DNA from: Alkalinema sp. FACHB-956
GTDB lineage: Bacteria; Cyanobacteriota; Cyanobacteriia; Leptolyngbyales; Leptolyngbyaceae
Assembly (NCBI RefSeq): GCF_014697025.1
Contig: NZ_JACJRC010000032.1
Coordinates: forward strand, 1 to 59,749
DNA length: 59,749 nucleotides
Direction of reading: 5' to 3'
Shown here: one piece after another, positions 53,729 to 59,749 of the stretch
How the letters are laid out: each line of letters begins with the position of its first letter
How positions within the stretch are numbered: position 1 is the stretch's first letter
Translations under genes and position numbers: made by a program
Notes under the pieces: model-generated
Seen by the model: only the letters and a program-made list of their open reading frames with translations
Databases searched by the model: none
Told to the model about the DNA's origin: nothing

Positions 53729-54349
53729 ATGACTGCAATTCAAATTAATCAATTAACTTTGGATGAGGTAATTGGGCAATTCCAATTAGTCGAAACAACC
53801 GATCTGGATTTTTTCTCGGAGTGGCAAGGGGAATTGCCAGAGATTGACGATCGTACTCAAGAGGATCTCGATCGTATAAAGGCGAATTATGCCTATCTCA
53901 GCCGCAAATCCCTAGATGAGGGGGTGGTGAAACTCGTGGTTCTGGGGCGGTTATTGTCGCTGGCAGGATTTTATGAACCGCCCTTTCGCTTAATCACGGA
54001 AAAGGCGGTTCAGATTAGTGCCGTAGACGAAGACCAGATTTTCCGAGGGATGGTGGATATTTTGGCCATGCATGAGAAGGTGTGGGTGTTGCTGGTTGAG
54101 GCGAAACATAATCGCTTTTCCCTAGAGCCTGCGTTGCCCCAAGCGTTGGCCTACATGAGTGCGGCTCCCTATCCAGATTATCCAACCTTTGGATTAATCA
54201 CCAATGGGCAGAACTTTTTGTTTTTGAAGATGTTGAATCAAGTTTATGGCACATCCAAGGAGTTTGCCATGCGGAATCCAGGAGATCTAACGCAGGTGTT
54301 GCAAGTAATGCGACGGTTAGGGGAAATTGTACGCAGTTGGGAAGTTTAG
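53729..54349 (+). CDS. small PD-(D/E)XK nuclease, HsdR N-terminal-like
   Basis: 206-residue protein resembling the N-terminal nuclease domain of type I restriction R subunits, as a stand-alone protein. The catalytic core is FRGMVDILAMHEKVWVLLVE followed by AKHNRF: Asp, then ExK (VEAK). FGLITNGQNFLFLKM is also typical. No helicase domain is attached. ATG 53729 follows GAGGAAGCGACG; the longer frame from 53630 starts inside the interspersed repeat. Proteins of this type are common in cyanobacteria. It lies between two AAA-like genes in an accessory region. Confidence 0.8.
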   Translation: MTAIQINQLTLDEVIGQFQLVETTDLDFFSEWQGELPEIDDRTQEDLDRIKANYAYLSRKSLDEGVVKLVVLGRLLSLAGFYEPPFRLITEKAVQISAVDEDQIFRGMVDILAMHEKVWVLLVEAKHNRFSLEPALPQALAYMSAAPYPDYPTFGLITNGQNFLFLKMLNQVYGTSKEFAMRNPGDLTQVLQVMRRLGEIVRSWEV

Positions 54350-54375
54350 GGAAAGGAAGGAGTTCAAGGAGTTCT

Positions 54376-54627
54376 ATGAATCGACAGTTGGTAGAAGGTT
54401 TAGTCCGAACAATTCGGGCGCTGTCTTCTGAAGAACGGCAAATGCTTTGGGCTGAAGTGCAGCACGATCGGACGCGGGACGCCATCCGTGAGAAATTACG
54501 CGGTTATGAACAGCAGTACAAGATTCCCAGTGAACAGTTTTATCGTCAATTTATGGCTGGTGAGTTGGGAGATGAAATAAATTATGTTGAGTGGGCAGGA
54601 TTTTACGAAACGTTATTACAGAGATAG
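54376..54627 (+). CDS. antitoxin-like small protein
   Basis: 83-residue helical protein with the opening VEGLVRTIRALSSEERQML, resembling the N termini of small cyanobacterial antitoxin-like proteins, and ending VEWAGFYETLLQR. AAGGAG is four bases before ATG 54376. No toxin of a known family (PIN, RelE) follows. It lies 26 bases after the nuclease gene, so it may be co-transcribed with it. Function is inference only. Confidence 0.55.
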   Translation: MNRQLVEGLVRTIRALSSEERQMLWAEVQHDRTRDAIREKLRGYEQQYKIPSEQFYRQFMAGELGDEINYVEWAGFYETLLQR

Positions 54628-54809
54628 GTTTAACTGTTACTAATTTTAATGGTCTTGCATTATCACTAACCATCATTGTTCAGGGAATCCGTGATGATTG
54701 ATGGGACGATTGAGTCCCTCGATGGAGTGAGGATTCACTGTAAGCTGGAACGGATAATTTTTCCACTGGTATAGTGATAGTGCCCTCTTGTTGCTCTATT
54801 GCATTGCCC

Positions 54810-57800
54810 ATGACGAATGCGAGTTTCTACCAAGTTGGCGGGACGTTGCCGGGGGACAGTCCAGCCTATGTGACGCGACAGGCGGATGCGGATTTGTATG
54901 CGGGTTTGCAGGCGAGTCAGTTTTGCTATGTGCTGAATTCTCGGCAGATGGGGAAGTCGAGTTTGCGGGTGCGGGTGATGCAGCGCTTGCAGGCGGAGGG
55001 GGTGGCCTGTGCGGCGATCGATATTACGGCGATCGGCAGTCAGAGTCCGAATTTGGAGCAGTGGTATGCGGGGGTGGCGCGGCAGATTTTGGCGGGGTTG
55101 GGGTTGACGGGGCAGTTGCCGTTGCGCAGTTGGTGGAAGGAACGGGAGTATTTGCCGCCGGTCGATCGCTTGGGGGCGTTGATTGAGTGGCTGCTGGGGG
55201 CGTTGCCGGGGAAGATTGCGATTTTTGTGGATGAGATTGATAGTGTTCTGAGTTTGCAGTTTCCGATCGATGATTTTTTTGCGTTTATTCGGGCTTGTTA
55301 TAACTTGCGGGTCGATCGGCCTGAGTATGAGCGGATTACGTTTGCGTTGTTTGGGGTGGCGACACCGGGGGAGTTGATTCGGGATAAGACGCGGACGCCG
55401 TTTAATGTTGGGCGGGCGATCGAGGTGGCGGGGTTTACGGCGGGGGAGGTGGCTCCGTTGGCGGCGGGGCTGGGGCCACGGGGGGCGGAGATGTTGGCGG
55501 AGATTTTGCAGTGGACGGGGGGCCAGCCGTTTTTGACGCAGCGGGTGTGTCGGCTAGTGGCCCTCACCCCTGGCCCCTCTCCCGCAGGAGAGGGGAAGTT
55601 GGAGGAGTCGATCGCGCGTCTTGTGCAGAGTCAGGTGATTGACCGTTGGGAGGCGAATGATGAGCAGACGCATTTGCGGACGATTCGCGATCGGGTGTTG
55701 GAGCGGCCTGAGCAGGAGCGGCGGGAGATTTTGGGGATTTATCAGCGGGTGTTGGCGGCGGGGTCTGTGCGGGCGGAGGATAGTGGGGAGCAGATGGCGC
55801 TGCGGCTGAGTGGGTTGGTGGTGAAGCGGGATGGGCGGTTGTGGAGTTATAACCGGATTTACCGATCGGTGTTTGATGGGGCTTGGATTGAGGGGGAGTT
55901 GGCGCGGTTGTGTCCGTTTGCGGAGCAGATGATGGCGTGGATGCGCGATCGGGATGATTCGCGGTTGTTGCGGGGGCAGGCGTTGCGGGAGGGCCGCGAG
56001 TGGGGGATGGCGCAGGTGCGGCTGCGATCGGAGGAGGTGGGGTTTATTCAGGCGTCGTTGGATCTGGAGCGGCAGGAAGAGCGGGTGGCGGCGCAGGGGG
56101 CGTTGGCGGTGCAGGAGGAGGCGAATCGGATTTTGCAGGCGGCGACGGCGGAGGCGCAGGGGAAGCTGGCCGTGGCGGAGGAGGAAGCGGAACGGAAGGT
56201 GGCGGCGGCGACGCGGAAGGCGAATCGGCGGAATGCGGTTAGTTTGGTGGGGGCGGCGTTGGCGTTGACGGTGGCGGCGATCGCGGTGCCGAGTTCGATT
56301 AAGGCAGGGATGGAAGCCCAGAGAAATCTGAAGATGGCTCAAACTGAAACGAGTTTGGAGCGGCAAGCAACCAACTTACTGCGTTATCCCTTTGAACGGT
56401 TTCGAGAATTAGAAATTTTGCTGGCTGCGACGAAGCTGGGAATGGCGTTGAAACAGCAAGAGCAACCTATAGGTCTTGCGGAAGTGCCTGCCAGTGGTAA
56501 AAGTACAATCTTGGCCTTGCACTTGGCAATCAGCAGCGTAATTGAAGAAAATATCCTGGAATTCCAGGGATCCTTTGGGGGCTTCAGCAATGATGGCCAA
56601 CGGCTGGCCACCTATTCTGATGAAAATGGCGTTGTCACCAGTCGCATCTTTGATGCCAATGGCAAAGAACTGCTCAAACTCCCCGGATACTTTAGCGGCT
56701 TCAGCAAGGATGGCCAACGGCTAGCCATCTCTTCTAATGAAAATGGCATTACCGCTCATATCTTTGATGTCAATGGTAAAGAACTGCTCAAACTCCCCGG
56801 ATACTTTAGCGGCTTCAGCAATGATGGCCAACGGCTAGTCATCTCTTCTAATGAAAATGGTGGCACCATTCGCCTGTTTGATGCCAATGGCAAAGAACTG
56901 CTCAAACTCCCCGGATACTTTAGCGGCTTCAGTAATGATGGCCAACGGCTAGCTATCTCTTCTGATAAAAATGATATCGTCACTAGTCGCCTGTTTGATG
57001 TCAATGGCAAAGAACTGCTCAAACTGCCTGGAGAATTTAGCGGCTTCAGTAATGATGGCCAACGGCTGGCTTCTTCTTCTGATAAAAATGGCGGTACCAC
57101 CCATATCTTTGGTGCCAATGGCAAAGAACTACTCAAATTACCTGGATCCTTAATCAAGACTGGCTTATCTCTGTCCATCTCTCGTGGGAAAATTCTTACA
57201 TTCCTTGGAGACTCTGGTGGCTTTAGCAATGATGGCCAAAAGCTAGCTACCTATTCTAGTGAAAATGGCGGCACCACCCGTATCTTTGATGTCAGTGGCA
57301 AAGAACTGCTCAAACTGCCTGGAGAATTTAGCGGCTTCAGCAAGAATGCACAACGACTGGCTACCTATTCTAGTGAAAATGGCGGCACCACCCGTATCTT
57401 TGATGTCAATGGCAAAGAACTACTCAAACTGCCTGGAGAATTTAGCGGCTTCAGCAAGGATGACAGCAAAGTTATTACCAGAAACACTAAAGCGATACTT
57501 GGGATGGCTAACTTTGAGATAGTTCGCTTAATGAATGTTCGAGGGAGACAATTTCCTAAGCTAGACCGCCAAGACTTTAGCAGTTTTAGCAAGGATGGAC
57601 AGTGGCTGGCCACCTCTTCTAGGGAAAATGACGTTGCCACCAGTCGCTTGTTTGATGCCAATGGCAAAGAACTACTCAAACTCCCAGGAAACTTTAGAGG
57701 CTTCAGCAATGATAGACAAAGACTAGCAACCGATTCTTGGGGAAATGGCGGCACCAGTCACCTGTTTGATACAAATGGTAAAGAACTACTCAAAGTCCCC

Positions 57801-58691
57801 GGAGAATTTCAAGACTTCAGCAATGATGGACAAAGGCTGATCATCAATTCTAGAAAAAATGACGTTGTCACCAGTCGCTTGTTTGATGCCAATGGTAAAG
57901 AAATTCTCAAACTCCCTGGAAAATTTAACAGCTTCAGTAACGATGGACAACGGCTGGTCATTGATTCCGCTGAAAATGGCATTGTCACCAGTCGTTTATT
58001 TGATGCCAATGGCAAAGAACTCCTCAAACTCCCTGGAAAATTTAGAAGCTTCAGCAATGATAGACAACGGCTGGCCACTTTTTCTGATGACAATGGCGAT
58101 ACCATTCATATCTTCGATGCCAATGGTAAAGAACTGTTTAAAGTCCCAGGATACGATAACAGATTCAGCAATGATGGCCGACGGCTGGCTACCTTTTCTT
58201 TTGCAAATGGCGGTACCACTCATATTTTTGATGCCAATGGTAAAGAACTCCTCAAACTCCCTGGATACCTTAGAGACTTCAGCAATGATGGCCAACGGCT
58301 GGTTACCTATTCTGAGATAATTGGCGGCACTACTCGCCTATTGGATACCAATGGCAAAGAACTCCTCAAACTCCTAGGCGACTTTATAAGCTTCAGCAAT
58401 GATGGCAAAAAAATGCTGATGTATGCCCAAAACGAAGATATGACTCGCCTCTATGACGCCGCCTCTGGCAACCTCATCGCAGAATTTCTAGGAGAATCTG
58501 TTTATCGTAGCCCTGATGACAAAACTCTCATTACCCTAGACAACACCGGACAATTCCACCTCTGGGACATGAACGCCAATTTAGACACCCTCCTCACCCA
58601 AGCCTGCCAAAAGCTCAACCTCTATCTCACAACCCATCCTGAAACTGCTCCCGACGTGCAATCATTCTGCCAAGCACACCGAAAATCATGA
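54810..58691 (+). CDS. AAA-like ATPase with membrane segment and 17-unit propeller repeats
   Basis: About 1293 residues. The AAA-like domain (PF14516 type) has Walker A NSRQMGKSSLRVR (about 42-52) and Walker B IFVDEIDSVLSL (about 138). After a charged coiled region (400-470) one membrane helix (AVSLVGAALALTVAAIAVP, about 475-495) follows. From about 585 to 1245 are 17 units of ~38-39 residues with consensus FSNDGQRLATYSxENGxxT then FDANGKELLKLPG, related to WD40/beta-propeller blades; the last two are more WD-like. Such STAND-like fusions sense ligands through repeats. A short repeat element is inserted in frame near residue 251. ATG 54810 fits the AAA start. Confidence 0.85.
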   Translation: MTNASFYQVGGTLPGDSPAYVTRQADADLYAGLQASQFCYVLNSRQMGKSSLRVRVMQRLQAEGVACAAIDITAIGSQSPNLEQWYAGVARQILAGLGLTGQLPLRSWWKEREYLPPVDRLGALIEWLLGALPGKIAIFVDEIDSVLSLQFPIDDFFAFIRACYNLRVDRPEYERITFALFGVATPGELIRDKTRTPFNVGRAIEVAGFTAGEVAPLAAGLGPRGAEMLAEILQWTGGQPFLTQRVCRLVALTPGPSPAGEGKLEESIARLVQSQVIDRWEANDEQTHLRTIRDRVLERPEQERREILGIYQRVLAAGSVRAEDSGEQMALRLSGLVVKRDGRLWSYNRIYRSVFDGAWIEGELARLCPFAEQMMAWMRDRDDSRLLRGQALREGREWGMAQVRLRSEEVGFIQASLDLERQEERVAAQGALAVQEEANRILQAATAEAQGKLAVAEEEAERKVAAATRKANRRNAVSLVGAALALTVAAIAVPSSIKAGMEAQRNLKMAQTETSLERQATNLLRYPFERFRELEILLAATKLGMALKQQEQPIGLAEVPASGKSTILALHLAISSVIEENILEFQGSFGGFSNDGQRLATYSDENGVVTSRIFDANGKELLKLPGYFSGFSKDGQRLAISSNENGITAHIFDVNGKELLKLPGYFSGFSNDGQRLVISSNENGGTIRLFDANGKELLKLPGYFSGFSNDGQRLAISSDKNDIVTSRLFDVNGKELLKLPGEFSGFSNDGQRLASSSDKNGGTTHIFGANGKELLKLPGSLIKTGLSLSISRGKILTFLGDSGGFSNDGQKLATYSSENGGTTRIFDVSGKELLKLPGEFSGFSKNAQRLATYSSENGGTTRIFDVNGKELLKLPGEFSGFSKDDSKVITRNTKAILGMANFEIVRLMNVRGRQFPKLDRQDFSSFSKDGQWLATSSRENDVATSRLFDANGKELLKLPGNFRGFSNDRQRLATDSWGNGGTSHLFDTNGKELLKVPGEFQDFSNDGQRLIINSRKNDVVTSRLFDANGKEILKLPGKFNSFSNDGQRLVIDSAENGIVTSRLFDANGKELLKLPGKFRSFSNDRQRLATFSDDNGDTIHIFDANGKELFKVPGYDNRFSNDGRRLATFSFANGGTTHIFDANGKELLKLPGYLRDFSNDGQRLVTYSEIIGGTTRLLDTNGKELLKLLGDFISFSNDGKKMLMYAQNEDMTRLYDAASGNLIAEFLGESVYRSPDDKTLITLDNTGQFHLWDMNANLDTLLTQACQKLNLYLTTHPETAPDVQSFCQAHRKS
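55561..55596 (+). repeat. interspersed repeat inserted in frame in a coding region
   Basis: CCCTCACCCCTGGCCCCTCT continuing CCCGCAGGAGAGGGG, a palindromic element of the CCCTCA...CTCCC family. It is translated as ALTPGPSPAGEGK within the AAA-like domain of the 54810-58691 gene. Related elements are at 2611-2652 and 59555-59622. Confidence 0.8.
56566..58400 (+). repeat. tandem coding repeat, unit about 114-117 bp
   Basis: Near-identical DNA units encode propeller blades of the upstream AAA gene. The segment GATGCCAATGGCAAAGAACT recurs in most units. DNA-level identity shows recent duplication or gene conversion, and the copy number may vary between strains. Unit 8 is the most diverged and unit 5 carries an extra ~20 residues. 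Confidence 0.95.
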
Positions 58692-58758
58692 TTCTCGCTA
58701 ATCTAAATCAAAAAGATTCAGCAACGTATCTGACAATCAATTATTGAACTCTAGAGAA

Positions 58759-58805
58759 AACACGATCGACTATTCTAAAACCAACACTAACAAGTCGCGA
58801 TCGAT
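58759..58805 (+). repeat. 47-bp direct repeat, left copy
   Basis: AACACGATCGAC followed by a variable stretch, CCAACAC and CGCGATCGA. It aligns without gaps to 59119-59165 (about 39 of 46 bases identical) exactly 360 bases away. It ends at the stop codon of the antitoxin-like gene. Confidence 0.8.
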
Positions 58806-59017
58806 TAATAACCAGCCATCTCCCGCCGCACCTTATCAATCTCCTCCTCACTAGGAGCCTGCCCCAAATGCGCCAACGCTCCCAAGGAAGACACCCTCGG
58901 CTGTCTCTCCCCCGCACTCATTGCCGCCTCCATATCCCCCACAAGCTGCCTCACCAACCTTAACTGCTCGATCGGAGACAACTGGTGTGCAGCCATTAAA
59001 ACTTGTTCCAGCGTCAT
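58805..59017 (-). CDS. orphan antitoxin-like protein
   Basis: 70-residue helical protein with MTLEQVLMAAHQLSPIEQLR at the start and SEEEIDKVRREMAGY at the end, the pattern of small cyanobacterial antitoxins that normally precede a PIN-domain toxin gene. Here no toxin follows; the 110 bases downstream are non-coding. Of three adjacent ATGs the third (59017) is best placed from GGGTGAG. It is bracketed by 47-bp direct repeats and could have moved or survived alone. Confidence 0.6.
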   Translation of the reverse strand: MTLEQVLMAAHQLSPIEQLRLVRQLVGDMEAAMSAGERQPRVSSLGALAHLGQAPSEEEIDKVRREMAGY

Positions 59018-59118
59018 CATCATCTCACCCAATCAGTGGACTTCTAAAAACATTATATCCTCACCCTTTCAAGCTTGCCTCCACAGGCCAGCTCAGACCT
59101 TGAGTGAATAAAATAACC

Positions 59119-59165
59119 AACACGATCGACAACGCTAAACCCAACACAAACAAACCGCGATCGAC
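59119..59165 (+). repeat. 47-bp direct repeat, right copy
   Basis: Partner of 58759-58805. The two copies flank the antitoxin-like gene, 360 bases apart. Confidence 0.8.
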
Positions 59166-59183
59166 TTTGTCCATCTCAATTCC

Positions 59184-59285
59184 GATCCCCCCTACCCCCT
59201 TAAAAAAGGCGAAATTCAAGCAAATTCTCTCAAAGTCCCCCTTTTTAAGGGGGATTTAGGGGGATCGACGCATCGCAATCACAAA
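59184..59285 (-). repeat. interspersed inverted-repeat element (MITE-like)
   Basis: About 100 bases. Arms GATCCCCCCTACCCCCTT at one end and AAGGGGGATTTAGGGGGATC at the other are imperfect inverted repeats, with an inner CCCCCTTTTTAAGGGGG palindrome. The flank (CATCGCAATCACAA) matches the flank of the half element at 53625-53679 in reverse orientation. It encodes nothing and may be a non-autonomous mobile element. Confidence 0.7.
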
Positions 59286-59308
59286 TTGATTGAGTATAAC
59301 CTCAAGCG

Positions 59309-59521
59309 TTACCAACGTCGCTGCAACACACTCACCCATTCCCCTTCCACACCAGGAACCGGCATCGGTTTACCCCAATAAACCCTGTCCACAAACCCGA
59401 TCGAATGCAATCGGTTAATGATTGACTCCACCGTTTCCTTCGTGCCAAAAAGTTGTAACCGATAGTATGGATGCAACTGTTCGATCGAGCGATCGCCGCG
59501 ATCGCCAGAACCTTTCGCCAT
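59309..59521 (-). CDS. conserved small protein, family copy C3
   Basis: 70-residue homologue of the C1 and C2 products: YRLQLFGTKETVESIINRLH, then VDRVYWGKPMPVPG and GEWVSVLQRR. Its N terminus MAKGSGDRGDRS closely resembles C1 (MANGSSDRSDRT). AGGAG lies 10 bases upstream in the block CACTACAAACAGGAGAAGCT shared with C1. Unlike C1 and C2 I could not find the structured leader upstream; the interspersed repeat is there instead. Function unknown. Confidence 0.7.
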   Translation of the reverse strand: MAKGSGDRGDRSIEQLHPYYRLQLFGTKETVESIINRLHSIGFVDRVYWGKPMPVPGVEGEWVSVLQRRW

Positions 59522-59554
59522 AACTGAGCTTCTCCTGTTTGTAGTGAGTCTTTG

Positions 59555-59622
59555 CCCTCACCCTAACCCTCTCCCAAAGGTAGAGGGAACCCGATCGCAT
59601 TCTCCCTTCTCCTGCGTGTGGG
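59555..59622 (-). repeat. interspersed palindromic repeat, CCCTCA...CTCCC type
   Basis: CCCTCACCCTAACCCTCTCC followed by AGAGGG, then a second TCTCCCTTCTCCTGCGTGTGGG half that matches the element before copy C1. It lies in the leader of C3. Confidence 0.6.
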
Positions 59623-59663
59623 CTACCGTGTACACACAAGTCGGAATAAACTAGGAAAAAGCT

Positions 59664-59749
59664 ATGAAAGCGCTATTTTCTATGAATAACCCGATTTTAA
59701 TTCGTGCTGAGCAAACCAAAGACCGCAATACGGTCTTTGGTGATCCGCG
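59664..59749 (+). CDS. partial gene, cut by window end
   Basis: From ATG 59664, preceded by AGGAAAAAGCT, the frame MKALFSMNNPILIRAEQTKD continues open to the window edge (28 codons). I do not recognise the protein from so short a start. It is divergent from small-protein copy C3, with about 140 bases between the starts. The perfect inverted repeat CCAAAGACCG-CAATA-CGGTCTTTGG (59716-59740) falls within it. Confidence 0.35.
   Translation, partial: MKALFSMNNPILIRAEQTKDRNTVFGDP

Noticed and set aside
59716-59740. Inverted repeat as an intrinsic terminator
   Set aside because: The stem is perfect but has no T run on either strand and falls within an open frame that has a start codon and ribosome binding site.

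Overview
The window comes from a filamentous-type cyanobacterium. The octamer GCGATCGC and its CGATCG core (HIP1) recur throughout. There is a high-light-inducible chlorophyll-binding protein, many cyanobacterial conserved hypotheticals, multi-PAS histidine kinases, CHASE2 sensors, a Uma2 protein, pentapeptide repeats and a LabA-type NYN protein. The species cannot be fixed from the sequence. I found no rRNA, tRNA, CRISPR array, transposase or phage structural gene.

Layout. 0-3 kb: a BrnA antitoxin behind a frameshifted brnT, two tandem paralogous small membrane proteins, and the first copy (C1) of a ~70-residue protein family behind a long structured leader. 3-9 kb: a membrane pentapeptide protein and a TerB-dynamin GTPase with a downstream partner. 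9-13 kb: an oxidoreductase/PH-like/RNA methyltransferase operon and a ferredoxin-metallo-beta-lactamase fusion. 13.5-21 kb: a 1649-residue kinase with eight PAS domains, its response regulator, and a second REC-kinase hybrid. 21-28.6 kb: housekeeping genes (phosphotransacetylase-like protein, GTPase, Hli, DNA polymerase I). 28.7-32.8 kb: a type I methylase/specificity cassette with Uma2 and an MntA/HepT toxin-antitoxin pair in the middle and no hsdR. 32.8-44 kb: diguanylate cyclase, gshB, TPR protein, NAD kinase, pterin dehydratase, metallo-hydrolase, S4 protein, retropepsin pair and ABC-ATPase. 44-51 kb: NYN protein, CHASE2 Ser/Thr kinase, quinone-type hydroxylase, and two intergenic stretches of more than 1 kb rich in short tandem repeats. 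51.3-59.7 kb: an accessory, defence-like block with the second small-protein copy (C2) and its leader, a TIR-AAA protein, a small PD-(D/E)XK nuclease, an antitoxin-like gene, an AAA-membrane-propeller protein with 17 repeats, an orphan antitoxin between direct repeats, the third small-protein copy (C3), and a gene cut by the window end.

The strongest candidate for something undescribed is the leader upstream of small-protein copies C1 and C2 (about 2660-2933 and 51576-51862, both minus strand). Each starts at a promoter with TTGACA and exactly 17 bases of spacing. Each contains a long-range 13-15 bp closing helix, two inner hairpins with compensatory base changes, and a 17-base identical segment. 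Primary sequence elsewhere has diverged, so this looks like a selected cis-regulatory RNA attached to an uncharacterised small-protein family.

All functions are inferred from sequence motifs read by eye; no search or folding program was run.
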